Source: Euryarchaeota archaeon (lineage in GTDB: Archaea > Thermoplasmatota > SW-10-69-26 > JACQPN01). Taken from it: a stretch of DNA of 64,000 nucleotides. The notes under the pieces were generated by a model. That model searched no databases, was not told the origin of the DNA, and was given only the letters and a program-made list of their open reading frames with translations. The DNA is taken from assembly GCA_016207515.1 (NCBI GenBank), contig JACQPN010000008.1:1-64000 (forward strand), in the 5' to 3' direction. Of the stretch, positions 14,628 through 23,369 are shown one piece after another (positions within the stretch are counted from its first letter, which is position 1; each line of letters begins with the position of its first letter). The position numbers were made by a program, and so were the translations under genes.

Positions 14628-15485
14628 CTAGGGCCCGGCCAACACCGTCTGCCAATAGTAGACGATGTACGTCCCGACGACGATCAACACGACACCCGTC
14701 ACCTTACTCAAGAACGGTTGGAGAGCGCGGATCCGTTCCCTCGTGATGCCCTTGCCGAACGAGAGGGAGACGGTTGTCGCGAGCATGAGAGCGCCCATCC
14801 CCAAGCCGTAGGAGACGAACGTCGCGACGCCTGTGAGCGCTCCGCCGCTTGCAATCGCGGAACCTAGGGGTACGAGGAGGAGCGGGAGGTTGCACCCCAA
14901 CGCGACGACACCATAACCGAGGCCGAATACGTAGAAGCTCTTCGGGGTCTTCCCCCTAGGCGCGCCGACCGAGGCCATGAATGACGGGAACCTCCCGGCG
15001 AGGGAGACCACCCCAGCGAGGATCAGGGTCACGCCGACCGCTTGGACTGCGAGTCCGATGTTCGTGAGCGTGAGAAGCCCGGTCGTGAGGAAGACGAGTG
15101 GGATGCCGATGAGCGTGAAGATCGTCAATATCCCTAGCACGTTGGCACCCGCGAACGCGATGGAACGGCGAAGTCCCTGCGGGTCGAGTCCGCGTAATCC
15201 GAGCGCGAGTGTCACCGCGCCGACGCCGAGCAACGCCACTTGGAGGACACCAAGTTCAGACTCGCCGGTGAGGACCTGGAACGAGGAGGCGATGCCAAGG
15301 GCGAAAAGGATGGCGCCCGCCACGAATGCGGCGACCCCGAGGTTCGAGGCGGCCGGCTTCGATTGCCCCGTGTCGGCGGAGAGGTAGTAAGAGACGTACG
15401 CCGGGAGCATCGCGATGCAACAAGGCGAGAAGAAGCTCAGGGCACCGGCGACGAAGGCCCAGAAGAAGAACAGTTCGTCAGCCAA
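14628..15485 (-). CDS. ccdA: CcdA-type thiol-disulfide membrane transporter
   Basis: The 285-residue membrane protein has about seven hydrophobic segments. The first contains FFSPCCIAMLPAYVSYYL, the usual Ser-Pro-Cys and Pro-x-Tyr signature of CcdA/DsbD, and the second conserved Cys is in ALGCNLPLLL. These cysteines pass reducing equivalents from cytoplasmic thioredoxin across the membrane. The gene overlaps the end of the upstream thioredoxin-like lipoprotein by 8 nt, so the two form an electron-transfer pair used in extracytoplasmic thiol reduction or cytochrome c maturation. Confidence 0.88.
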   Translation of the reverse strand: MADELFFFWAFVAGALSFFSPCCIAMLPAYVSYYLSADTGQSKPAASNLGVAAFVAGAILFALGIASSFQVLTGESELGVLQVALLGVGAVTLALGLRGLDPQGLRRSIAFAGANVLGILTIFTLIGIPLVFLTTGLLTLTNIGLAVQAVGVTLILAGVVSLAGRFPSFMASVGAPRGKTPKSFYVFGLGYGVVALGCNLPLLLVPLGSAIASGGALTGVATFVSYGLGMGALMLATTVSLSFGKGITRERIRALQPFLSKVTGVVLIVVGTYIVYYWQTVLAGP

Positions 15486-16026
15486 GGCTCCTCCCGAGGG
15501 CCCCGGAAACGATCTCCGAGAGCTTCTCCTGCGTCGTGATGCCGGTGTTCCTGTAGATTATCTTCCCCGTCGCGTCGACAATGAAGAGTGTCGGCAAGGC
15601 GAGCGGTTGGTAACGTGGGCCGACGCCCGTGTTAGGGTTGTCGTAGGCGAACGTCCAATTCGCCCCGAATTCCGACTTGAACTGCCGGATCTCGTCGATG
15701 CTGTTCGCGCCGAGGCCGGGAAAGCGCGTCCCCGTGTCAACGCTGACCAGCAGGAATTCCCGGGATCCGTTGAACTCGTCGTGAAGCGCCACAAGGTGAG
15801 GCATCTCTTCCCGGCACGGCGGGCAGTTGACTCCCATGATGTCCAGGACGAAAACGCGTGAGACCGTGTCGCTCCTCGCAAGTCCCACCCCGTCTATCGT
15901 CGTCACGGCGAAGTCAGGCGCCTTCTTCCCGAGCGTAAGCCCCTCGTCCGACGCAGGCTCGCCGAGGCATCCGCTGACGAGCGTCAGCGCCACGAGGAGC
16001 AAGACCCCAGGATTGGTCGTCGTCAC
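15478..16026 (-). CDS. Thioredoxin-like (TlpA/ResA type) lipoprotein
   Basis: From GTG 16026 the product is 182 residues with a short signal ending LVSGC, so a lipid-anchored Cys is likely. The body is a thioredoxin fold with GKKAPDF near the start, the redox motif CPPC in MGVNCPPCREEMPHL and a cis-Pro in LALPTLFIVD. It should be an extracytoplasmic thiol oxidoreductase fed by the CcdA protein encoded next. The ATG at 16104 would give an implausibly long N-terminus, while GGAGG lies just before the GTG. Confidence 0.82.
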   Translation of the reverse strand: MTTTNPGVLLLVALTLVSGCLGEPASDEGLTLGKKAPDFAVTTIDGVGLARSDTVSRVFVLDIMGVNCPPCREEMPHLVALHDEFNGSREFLLVSVDTGTRFPGLGANSIDEIRQFKSEFGANWTFAYDNPNTGVGPRYQPLALPTLFIVDATGKIIYRNTGITTQEKLSEIVSGALGRSLG

Positions 16027-16198
16027 GCTCCTCCGTAGTCGCTTGTCCCATGTGGGCTTTTTGGTCGTACGACACCGGCCCACGCGGCGCGGCGGGTCAT
16101 CCAAGGGTCCACTTTGGTGTCCGCAACGCTTGCGCGGCCCTACATCTCCAGCTGAAGCGAGGGAAGTGGTTTTTTACGTTGAATCCCCTGCCACACGC

Positions 16199-16510
16199 GT
16201 GTCGAAGCCGCGACGCGAAGAGGCGGGGGAAGCCATCAGCGCCGACACCGTGAGGCACGTGGCCGCGATCGCGCGCCTACGCCTTTCCGACGATGAGGTG
16301 GAACGTCTCAAACGCGAGGCCCAGCTCATCCTCGCCCACTTCGACGCCGTCAAGGACACGCCCCCGGGAGAGGAAGAGGGATCCACGAGGCCAGCGCCGC
16401 CTTTTCGCGATGACGTCCCCCGCGGCCCGGACCGGCCTTCCGTCAACGAGATGGTGGAGACGTTCAAGAAGAAGAAGGACCGCCGCTTGATGGTGCCTCG
16501 GGGATTATGA
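16199..16510 (+). CDS. gatC: Asp-tRNA(Asn)/Glu-tRNA(Gln) amidotransferase subunit C
   Basis: This is a 103-residue subunit from GTG 16199. It begins with helix ISADTVRHVAAIARLRLSDD, the hallmark of GatC, and ends with the extended belt segment PPFRDDVPRG...MVETF that wraps GatA. GatC stabilises GatA and anchors it to GatB in the complex that amidates misacylated tRNAs. Its TGA overlaps the gatA ATG (ATGA). A TTTTTTACG element about 25 nt before the GTG can serve as the promoter. The longer frame from 15827 overlaps the opposite-strand thioredoxin gene and is not used. Confidence 0.87.
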   Translation: MSKPRREEAGEAISADTVRHVAAIARLRLSDDEVERLKREAQLILAHFDAVKDTPPGEEEGSTRPAPPFRDDVPRGPDRPSVNEMVETFKKKKDRRLMVPRGL

Positions 16511-17877
16511 TGAAGACGAAGGCGCTCGTCGAGGACCTGCGAAGAGCCTGGGGAAATTCGCACGCGATGCGAAGACTCGCCGAATCCCGCGCCGACCGGC
16601 TGAACGCGTTCATCACTACCGCGGATGCCGCCCGCTTGGAGGCACCGGCTGACAACATGGGGCGGCTCGCCGGGCTCGCCATCGGGGTCAAGGACAATAT
16701 CGCGGTGCGCGGGATGCGCATGACTTGCGCTTCGGCGATGTTGTCGGACTACGTGGCGCCTTATGATGCGACCGTCGTTGAACGGATCGTCCTCGAAGGC
16801 GGCAGGATCGTGGGGAAGACTAACTTGGACGAATTCGCGTGCGGGTCGAGCGGCGAATCGTCGCATTTCGGGCCGACTTTGAACCCCATCGACGTGACCC
16901 GTGTTCCCGGCGGGTCTTCCTCCGGTAGCGGCGCCGCGGTAGCTGGTGGACTCGTCGACATCGCGGTCGGAAGCGACACGGGGGGAAGTGTGCGCTGCCC
17001 CGCGGCGTTTTGCGGCGTGGTCGCGATGAAACCGTCGTACGGTCTCGTTTCGCGCTACGGCCTTGCCGACATGTGCATGAGCCTCGAAGGCCCAGCCCCG
17101 ATGGCGCCCGACGTCTACGGTTGCGCCTTGTTGCTTTCCGTGATGGCGGGACGCGACGAGCGTGACCTCATTACCTCTGACGCGGTCGCTTCCGATTTCA
17201 CGACGGATCTCGACGCCTTGGACCTCGACGGGTTCCGTATAGGGCTTCCCATTGAGTTCTTCGACGGGGTCGAGCCGGAGATCGTGGAGAACGTGAGGAG
17301 CGCGGCGGACCGGTTCGCCTCGAAAGGCGCTATCGTGACGGACGTATCGATCCCGGCCTCGAAAAAGAGCCTTGCGGCCTACTATCTTCTCACGTACTCT
17401 GAGTTCGCCTCCGCCATGCAGCGCTACGACGGATTCCGTTATGGTGTCCGAGGCGACGGGAAAAGCCCTTCGGAAGCGGCAGGTGCTTCGCGCTCGGTCT
17501 TCGGGCGCGAGGTGAAACGACGAATCCTCCTGGGGACATATGTCACGATGCGGGAACACCGGGATTCCTGGTACACGGCTGCCCTTAACGCCCGTCGACT
17601 CGTCCGCCGCGACTTCGCGAAGGCCCTCGCCGAGGTGGACGTCCTATTCGCCCCCACGATGCCTTTCCCCGCTTTCAAGCTTGGAAGCCGCATCGAGGAC
17701 CCGGTCAAGATGTACGCGGCCGACGTCCTCACCGTCTCAGCCAACCTCGCAGGAAGCCCCGCCGGTTCCGTGCCTCTTGGCGGGAACGGACTCCCCACCG
17801 GTCTTCAGGTGATGGGCAGGCCGGGCGACGACCGGCTCGTGTTGCAGACCATGAGGAAGTGGGAGACGCTACGATGA
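16507..17877 (+). CDS. gatA: Asp-tRNA(Asn)/Glu-tRNA(Gln) amidotransferase subunit A
   Basis: This 456-residue amidase-signature protein has the full catalytic triad: Lys62 in GVKDNI, cis-Ser137 in PGGSSSGSGAAVA, and nucleophile Ser161 in SDTGGSVRCPAAFCG. The spacing of these residues equals that in characterised GatA proteins. It hydrolyses glutamine to ammonia and passes it to GatB. The length is a little shorter than the bacterial norm (about 485). It is coupled to gatC by a 4-nt overlap; a 17-codon frame lies between it and gatB. Confidence 0.95.
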   Translation: MMKTKALVEDLRRAWGNSHAMRRLAESRADRLNAFITTADAARLEAPADNMGRLAGLAIGVKDNIAVRGMRMTCASAMLSDYVAPYDATVVERIVLEGGRIVGKTNLDEFACGSSGESSHFGPTLNPIDVTRVPGGSSSGSGAAVAGGLVDIAVGSDTGGSVRCPAAFCGVVAMKPSYGLVSRYGLADMCMSLEGPAPMAPDVYGCALLLSVMAGRDERDLITSDAVASDFTTDLDALDLDGFRIGLPIEFFDGVEPEIVENVRSAADRFASKGAIVTDVSIPASKKSLAAYYLLTYSEFASAMQRYDGFRYGVRGDGKSPSEAAGASRSVFGREVKRRILLGTYVTMREHRDSWYTAALNARRLVRRDFAKALAEVDVLFAPTMPFPAFKLGSRIEDPVKMYAADVLTVSANLAGSPAGSVPLGGNGLPTGLQVMGRPGDDRLVLQTMRKWETLR

Positions 17878-17923
17878 GCGCGCCTCGTGGACGCCTCTCG
17901 AAGGCCCCGGGACGTGGTCTTCC

Positions 17924-19276
17924 ATGAAGATCGGCCTCGAGGTCCACGCCTATCCCCGCACAAAGTCGAAGATGTTCTGCAATTGCCCGAGCGAAGGTGC
18001 CGGCGAAGCCAACGAGAACCTGTGCCCGACGTGCCTTGGGCTTCCGGGCGCCAAACCCCTCGGCGTGAACCGCCAAGCCATCGAGACGGGCCTCGCAGTG
18101 GCAAAGACGCTTGGCTGCACCATCCTCGCCGACCGTAGGATCAACGTCTACCGGAAACACTACTTCTACCCCGACCTTCCGTCGAATTACCAACGTACGA
18201 CCGACCCGTTCACCGTCGGGGGGACGCTCAACGGGTCAGTTCTCCGGGAGATCCATTGGGAAGAGGACCCCGGCGCTTACGACCTCAAGACGGGTGAAGT
18301 GGATTTCAACCGCTCCGGGATGCCGCTTCTCGAGATCGTGACGGAGCCCGACATCCCGTCCCCGGCGGCGGCACGGCACTGCATCCAGGAGCTTCGCCTC
18401 GTCTTCGATTACCTAGGCGCTGCGAGGGCCGGGGCCGCCCTGAAGGCGGACGCCAACGTGAGCGTAGGCGAGGAACGCGTCGAGGTCAAGAACATCAACT
18501 CCCCCCACAACGTCGAGGCCGCGCTTGAACACGAGATCGAGCGGCAGACGCGTCTCATCGCCAGAGGCGAACGGATACGCCGGGAGACACGCCATTTCGA
18601 TGAGGCGACCGGGACCACGGTGCCTCTACGCGTCAAGGAGTCCGAGGACGACTACAGGTTCATCTTCGACCCCGACATCCCGAGCATCACCCTCGACAGC
18701 GCCTACGTCGACAAGGTGCTGGCTTTTCTCCCCGAGGACCCGTTCGTGATGCGCGAGAGGTTGGTGCGCGAGACCGGACAACCCATGGAAGTGGTCTCCG
18801 CCGTCCTATCCGACCGGGCCCTCACCGAGGCGCTACGCAGCAACCTCAAGATAGACGGCAAGTTGGTCCCCGATTTCTACATCCGCGAGATCCGATCCGA
18901 ACTCGCCTACCGGTCAAGGAGCTTCCAGGATTCACCGCTCGAAGCGGAAGGCCTCGCTCGCCTCATCTTCGCCCTCAAAGGCGGAGCGATCACGCGAAAG
19001 GCCGCAGTCAACGTCCTACGCGAATGGCTCGACCAGGGCGACCTCGACGCACCGCTCACACGCGAACTTGCAGCCACGGTCCCATCGACGGAACTCGAGG
19101 CGGCTACCACGACCGCCGTTTCGGAGAACCCGAAGGCCGTCGCCGATTTCGTCGCAGGAAAGGAGAACGCGATGAATTTCGTCGTGGGCACGGTCATGAA
19201 GAGGCTGAAGGGGCGGGCAAGGCCGGATGACGTGCGTGCGGCCGTCATGAAAGCGATAGAGAAGAGGCAGCCATGA
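17924..19276 (+). CDS. gatB: Asp-tRNA(Asn)/Glu-tRNA(Gln) amidotransferase subunit B
   Basis: The 450-residue product starts MKIGLEVHAYPRTKSKMFC, with the IGLEVH motif at the extreme N-terminus; CNCP and CPTC supply the zinc-binding cysteines of the GatB cradle domain. The GatB helical and YqeY-like tail regions follow, ending with RPDDVRAAVMKAIEK. GatB phosphorylates the misacylated tRNA and transfers ammonia from GatA. The complex would make Asn-tRNA, and Gln-tRNA if the archaeon lacks GatDE, which cannot be judged here. Confidence 0.95.
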   Translation: MKIGLEVHAYPRTKSKMFCNCPSEGAGEANENLCPTCLGLPGAKPLGVNRQAIETGLAVAKTLGCTILADRRINVYRKHYFYPDLPSNYQRTTDPFTVGGTLNGSVLREIHWEEDPGAYDLKTGEVDFNRSGMPLLEIVTEPDIPSPAAARHCIQELRLVFDYLGAARAGAALKADANVSVGEERVEVKNINSPHNVEAALEHEIERQTRLIARGERIRRETRHFDEATGTTVPLRVKESEDDYRFIFDPDIPSITLDSAYVDKVLAFLPEDPFVMRERLVRETGQPMEVVSAVLSDRALTEALRSNLKIDGKLVPDFYIREIRSELAYRSRSFQDSPLEAEGLARLIFALKGGAITRKAAVNVLREWLDQGDLDAPLTRELAATVPSTELEAATTTAVSENPKAVADFVAGKENAMNFVVGTVMKRLKGRARPDDVRAAVMKAIEKRQP

Positions 19277-19372
19277 CGGACCGGGAAAACTGGATCACGG
19301 GGGCACGGGGCCCGTCCGGATGCCTGCAGACAACGGAGACAGGGGATCTACAGGGGCCGTCGGTGGTATCCG

Positions 19373-20209
19373 TTGACCGTTAAGGTGCTTCGCAAGCCTG
19401 CCGCGGAGTCGTCCGTGGAATTCCTCCGGAAGGAACTTCTCCGCTCGTTCGTACAAGTGGTGGGGAGGTGCCGCATCGATTACGAGGGCCGCGCCAACTC
19501 CACTTTGGAGCTTGGCGAAAGACTCGCGTTCTTCAAGCCCGACGGCACGCTCATCGTCCACACTGGAAGCGGCCTCAAGCCCGTGAACTGGCAGCCACCG
19601 GGCGCGAGTTTCCAGGCGGACGTCGAGGAATCCTCGCTGGTCGTCACGTCGACGCGCACGCGCCCCAAAGAGCTCGTACGACTGCGGTTCGAATCCGTGG
19701 ACCTCATCGCCTCGTTTCGCCTTCGGGACGCAAGCGACCTCGAGATCACGGGCACGGAGGACGACCTTCAGGAATACCTGGCGAGGAATCCCGACGCCGT
19801 GGAGCCGGGCTTCAGGATGATCCGTCGCGAGAAACGAAGCGCGAGAGGCCCCATGGACATCTACGCCGAGGACTCTCGCGGTAGGCGCGTCATTGTGGAG
19901 GTGAAGCGCGGGGCCGCGGGCCTAAAGGAGGTCGAACAACTGCGCCGTTACGTCGAACGTGAAAGAGCGGCGCGAAGCGTCGACGTGCGGGGGATACTCG
20001 TCGCGGCATCGGTGTCGCCGAAGGCAAGACGATTCCTTGAGGACCTCAAACTCGAATGGAAGGAGCTCGCCTGGCGCGACCTCCTGGGAAAACGCGGGTC
20101 GGCGCGTCCCGCCGGACAGGCACCCCTCTGGGCCTTCCAAGTGGATGCCAAGGAAGCCACGTATGCCAAGGCGCCGGACCGGCGACGAAAGCCTCGCGCT
20201 TCAGAATAG
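19373..20209 (+). CDS. nucS: NucS/EndoMS-type endonuclease
   Basis: The 278-residue product starts at TTG 19373. The N-terminal half is the beta-sandwich DNA-binding and dimer domain; the C-terminal half has EDDLQEYLARNPDAVE and the RecB-like core GPMDIYAED (Asp162) and VIVEVKRG (Glu176, Lys178), which match the catalytic residues of archaeal NucS in spacing. NucS/EndoMS cuts both strands at mismatched bases and carries the main mismatch-repair role in many archaea and actinobacteria that lack MutS/MutL. It overlaps the convergent mevalonate decarboxylase gene end by 9 nt. Confidence 0.9.
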   Translation: MTVKVLRKPAAESSVEFLRKELLRSFVQVVGRCRIDYEGRANSTLELGERLAFFKPDGTLIVHTGSGLKPVNWQPPGASFQADVEESSLVVTSTRTRPKELVRLRFESVDLIASFRLRDASDLEITGTEDDLQEYLARNPDAVEPGFRMIRREKRSARGPMDIYAEDSRGRRVIVEVKRGAAGLKEVEQLRRYVERERAARSVDVRGILVAASVSPKARRFLEDLKLEWKELAWRDLLGKRGSARPAGQAPLWAFQVDAKEATYAKAPDRRRKPRASE

Positions 20210-21190
20210 GTGGTCTTCCACCGCTCGAACACCTTCCCCCGGCGCGCTGTCGATGACTTGCTCCTTGGAAAGGCCCCATGTCGTCCTCGCCCTTCTCACG
20301 ACGTCCGGCGCGTGTTCGGCGGGCGTGAGAAGGTGAAGGTTCGGGCCCGCGTCAATGGTGAACCAGACCGGTATCCCCTCGTCTCGCCAACTTCGAACGT
20401 CACGGATGCCGCGCACCGTCTCCCCCGTCCAGTAGAGGACCGAGGGGTCGGAGGTCATCATCACGGAGTGCATGAAGAGCGCGTCGCGCTCGGCGAGGTC
20501 GCCGATCGATCCCAGGTCCTTCGTGAGGATCGCTTCCTTCATCCTCGGCAAGGCATCGTTCACCCACTTTAGGCGCGTCCCGTGGATCGGACTGCGATCC
20601 GCCAATTCGTGCCCTTCTAGGCTTCCTACCTTCTTCTTCTCGCCCGAGAAGATGCAAGCCACGTCGTGAAGCGCTAGGTGCCCGGGGGCAGCTATCTGGC
20701 GAGCGTAGGAGTCTTCGTGACGCGCCCCGGGAAGCCACTCCACGTAGCCGCCGAAAACACTTCGCGAGGCGCTTCCCGAGCCGAGCCTTGCGAACGTCGA
20801 CAATTCCTTCGCGGACACCTTGGTGCCCGCCGCGTCGAAACTCGCCGCTGCGAGGGCCGCGAAAGCGCTCGCCGACGAAGCGAGGCCCGCCCCGGCCGGA
20901 AACGCGTTCACGGAGGCGACGCGCGCCGCATCGCTGCGTCCCGTCCGTTTCCTCACGTGGTCGAGAAAGCGAGTGACGCGGGCGAGGACCTCACCGGTCT
21001 GAGCCTTGCCGTCAAGCGTCAAGGAGTCACCTTTCGACGCCGGGTCGAATTCGACGGTGGTCCTCGTGAGGAGGTTGTCAAGCGTCAGGGAGACCGAACC
21101 GTTCGCCGGGAGGTTCAACTTGGCGTCGGTGCGGCCCCAGTACTTGAGAAGAGCGATGTTCGCCCCTGCCACCGCGGTTTTCTGGTTCAA
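20201..21190 (-). CDS. mvaD: Diphosphomevalonate (or phosphomevalonate) decarboxylase
   Basis: This is a 329-residue GHMP-type enzyme. It has ANIALLKYWGRTD at the N-terminus, the ATP loop FPAGAGLASSASAFAALA, and TIDAGPNLHLL with the Asp needed for decarboxylation. It converts mevalonate diphosphate to isopentenyl diphosphate. Related archaeal enzymes use the monophosphate, and the sequence does not let me separate the two. The Asp argues against the mevalonate 3-kinase subgroup. The TTG start at 21190 overlaps the TGA of the HAD gene (TTGA). The longer frame to 21352 lies inside that gene and is not expected to be used. Confidence 0.88.
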   Translation of the reverse strand: MNQKTAVAGANIALLKYWGRTDAKLNLPANGSVSLTLDNLLTRTTVEFDPASKGDSLTLDGKAQTGEVLARVTRFLDHVRKRTGRSDAARVASVNAFPAGAGLASSASAFAALAAASFDAAGTKVSAKELSTFARLGSGSASRSVFGGYVEWLPGARHEDSYARQIAAPGHLALHDVACIFSGEKKKVGSLEGHELADRSPIHGTRLKWVNDALPRMKEAILTKDLGSIGDLAERDALFMHSVMMTSDPSVLYWTGETVRGIRDVRSWRDEGIPVWFTIDAGPNLHLLTPAEHAPDVVRRARTTWGLSKEQVIDSAPGEGVRAVEDHLF

Positions 21191-21882
21191 ATCAACTTCT
21201 CCAAAGCCGCCCGGACCTCCTGAAGGTTGCGATAGACGCTCGACGCGCCGGAGAGCGCGTGGGGCTCCACGGTGGTCGCCACCGCGATCGTCTTGCAACC
21301 GGCCGCGAGGGCCGATTGGACGCCATACGGCGCGTTCTCGACGACGAGACACTCATTGGGCGCGACGCCGAGGCGCTTCGCGGTCTCGAGGTAAGGCGCC
21401 GGGTCGGGTTTTTCGGGCCCCTTGTCGTCGGCGCTGTAGATCGCATCGAAAAAGTGGATCGTCCCCGGCATCAGGAATCGAAGGTTCTCCATGGTCGTCC
21501 CGGTGGCCAAGCCGACCTTGACGCCTCGCCCCTTCACAAAAGCCACCAACTCCTCCGCCCCGGCCGAAAGCCGTGGCGCGCCGTAGGAGCGGAACAAACG
21601 GTTCTTCTCCGCCGCGAGCATTGTCACTTGCGCGTCAGAGACCCGCTGGCCCGACTTTTCAAGGATATCCCGGATGATAGTGGTCGAGCGCCCGCCTTCT
21701 CTTCGAAAGATCTCGTCTCGGGGAAGGTCTATGCCGAACGGCATGAGGGTGGCATGATATGCCCGCCAATGTTGGGTCATGCTGTCGATCAAGACCCCGT
21801 CGAAGTCGAAGATCACGGCCCGCAAACGGGTTCCGGGTCGTGCTTGCCCTTCGGGGGATCCGCCGTCGGTCCTCACTTCCAT
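21187..21882 (-). CDS. HAD-superfamily phosphatase (phosphoglycolate phosphatase/beta-PGM-like)
   Basis: The 231-residue product has the HAD motifs in order: VIFDFDGVLIDS (nucleophile and acid/base Asp), GLATGTT (motif II Thr), KPDPAPYLETAKRLG (motif III Lys) and VVENAPYGVQSALAAG (motif IV acidic pair replaced by VEN). A helical cap lies between motifs I and II. These enzymes remove phosphate from small metabolites. It is squeezed between ubiX and the mevalonate decarboxylase with overlaps on both sides, so an isoprenoid phosphate substrate is possible but unproven. Confidence 0.8.
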   Translation of the reverse strand: MEVRTDGGSPEGQARPGTRLRAVIFDFDGVLIDSMTQHWRAYHATLMPFGIDLPRDEIFRREGGRSTTIIRDILEKSGQRVSDAQVTMLAAEKNRLFRSYGAPRLSAGAEELVAFVKGRGVKVGLATGTTMENLRFLMPGTIHFFDAIYSADDKGPEKPDPAPYLETAKRLGVAPNECLVVENAPYGVQSALAAGCKTIAVATTVEPHALSGASSVYRNLQEVRAALEKLI

Positions 21883-22415
21883 CGCCTGTACAGATCGTGC
21901 TCGATCCTAAGGCAATCGAGGATCTTCCCCACGAAGAAATCCGTGACCTCGTCGACGCTTTTCGGGTCGGCGTAGTAACCGACCATCGGCGGGACCACCA
22001 TTGCGCCCGCAAGAAGCACCGAACGGAGGTTCTCGACTGCCGTGAGCGACAACGGGGTCTCACGCGGGACGAGGACGAGCGGTCGTCTCATCTTCAACAT
22101 GTTCTCCGCGGAACGGGATACGAGCGTGTCGGCGAGTCCGTGGGCCACGGCCGCGAGGGTCTTGAGCGAGCATGGGGCTATCACCATCGCATCGACGGGG
22201 AACGAACTCGACGAGATGCCCGCATCCATCTGCTTTTCGCCGTAGCTTTTCGTCGCGGGAAACACCGCATCGCCGCCAAGCTCGTACTTGGCCGTGACCT
22301 GGGCGCCCTCCGTCACGATCGCATGCGTCTCGTGGCCCCGCGCATTGAGTTCCTCAAGGAGGCGTTTTCCGATCACTACGCCGGATGCTCCGGTCACCGC
22401 TACGATTATCCGCAT
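21873..22415 (-). CDS. ubiX: Flavin prenyltransferase UbiX
   Basis: The 180-residue flavoprotein has MRIIVAVTGASGVVIGKRLL, SSSSFPVDAMVIAPCSLKTL, SRSAENMLKMRRPLVLVPRE and a C-terminal DLYRRW, all standard for UbiX. It joins dimethylallyl phosphate to FMN to make prenyl-FMN, the cofactor of UbiD-type decarboxylases. It overlaps the HAD gene by 10 nt and heads a three-gene operon ending in a mevalonate-pathway decarboxylase, so cofactor synthesis and the prenyl donor pathway are linked genetically here. No ubiD homolog is in the window. Confidence 0.92.
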   Translation of the reverse strand: MRIIVAVTGASGVVIGKRLLEELNARGHETHAIVTEGAQVTAKYELGGDAVFPATKSYGEKQMDAGISSSSFPVDAMVIAPCSLKTLAAVAHGLADTLVSRSAENMLKMRRPLVLVPRETPLSLTAVENLRSVLLAGAMVVPPMVGYYADPKSVDEVTDFFVGKILDCLRIEHDLYRRWK

Positions 22416-22631
22416 CCAACCGGCCTATGACGCGTTTCGGTAAAACGGTTTTCCATGAGGCCTTAAGTGGCAAACGGGTCCGACCAAGGCGGAAACCACC
22501 ATTGCCACCCGAAGAGACGTTTCCCGGAAGTCACGCGGCAAGACTCCTCAAAGCCGCCGCTTCCCGAGATTTCCCAGCCACGTGGACCCTGTTCCGGCAG
22601 GATTAAGGGGCCGACGACGGGTCTCCCGCCG

Positions 22632-23369
22632 ATGGGCGCTGCCATCGACGTGAAGGGCCTCGCGAAGTCCTACAAGCGCATCGTCGCCCTCGCAGGCGTC
22701 GACCTCACGTTGGAGCCAGGGACGATAATGGGCCTCGTCGGCCCGAACGGGTCTGGAAAGACCACGGCCATCCGATGCATCCTTGGGATTGAAAAAGCCG
22801 ACCGTGGTGAAGTGTCGGTCCTCGGCCGACCCATGCCCCAAGGCCGAAAACGGGTCCTCGAAAGCGTCGGCTACATGCCGCAAGACATGGCCCTTTACCC
22901 CGACCTCACGGTATCCGCGAACCTCGACTTCTTCGCACGGGTGTTCGGTATCAAAGGAAGCGAACGCAAGGAAGCCGAGGCGAAGGCCTTGGACGTGGTG
23001 AAGCTCGCCGACAGGGCCGATTCCAAGATCGGCGAACTTTCAGGCGGAATGCGTAGGCGGGCGTCGCTCGCTTGCGCGATCCAACACTCCCCGTCGCTAC
23101 TCATCCTCGACGAGCCCACCGTCGGCGTCGACCCGGACCTTCGCGCGAACATGTGGGCCACGTTCCGGGAGATGACGGCGGCCGGCGCCGCGATCCTCCT
23201 CACGACCCACTACTTGGAAGAGGCCGAACGATGCGATCGGGTCCTCTTCATCCGCGAGGGGAAGCTGATCGGGAACGGAACACCCGCGGAACTCCTTTCG
23301 CGCACCGGGACGAAGAGACTCGAGGATGCGTTCCTCTCGATGGCCGGGGGGTCGCGACCTGCGGTTTGA
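22632..23369 (+). CDS. ABC transporter ATP-binding protein
   Basis: From ATG 22632 the product is 245 residues. It has Walker A GPNGSGKTT, Q-loop YMPQDMALY, signature ELSGGMRRRASLA, Walker B LLILDEPTVGVD and the H-loop LLTTHYLEEAERC. The DrrA/NatA-like style points to an exporter. A GATTAAGG element about 30 nt upstream may be the promoter. The longer upstream frame (to 22467) has no conserved residues. It overlaps the permease gene by 44 nt. Confidence 0.88.
   Translation: MGAAIDVKGLAKSYKRIVALAGVDLTLEPGTIMGLVGPNGSGKTTAIRCILGIEKADRGEVSVLGRPMPQGRKRVLESVGYMPQDMALYPDLTVSANLDFFARVFGIKGSERKEAEAKALDVVKLADRADSKIGELSGGMRRRASLACAIQHSPSLLILDEPTVGVDPDLRANMWATFREMTAAGAAILLTTHYLEEAERCDRVLFIREGKLIGNGTPAELLSRTGTKRLEDAFLSMAGGSRPAV

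Noticed and set aside
15827-16198. Long N-terminal extension of gatC
   Set aside because: It overlaps the opposite-strand thioredoxin gene and lacks GatC-like residues; GTG 16199 follows a promoter-like box.
19677-19705. TTCGAATCC resembling a tRNA T-arm
   Set aside because: It lies inside the conserved nucS coding sequence and no cloverleaf can be drawn.
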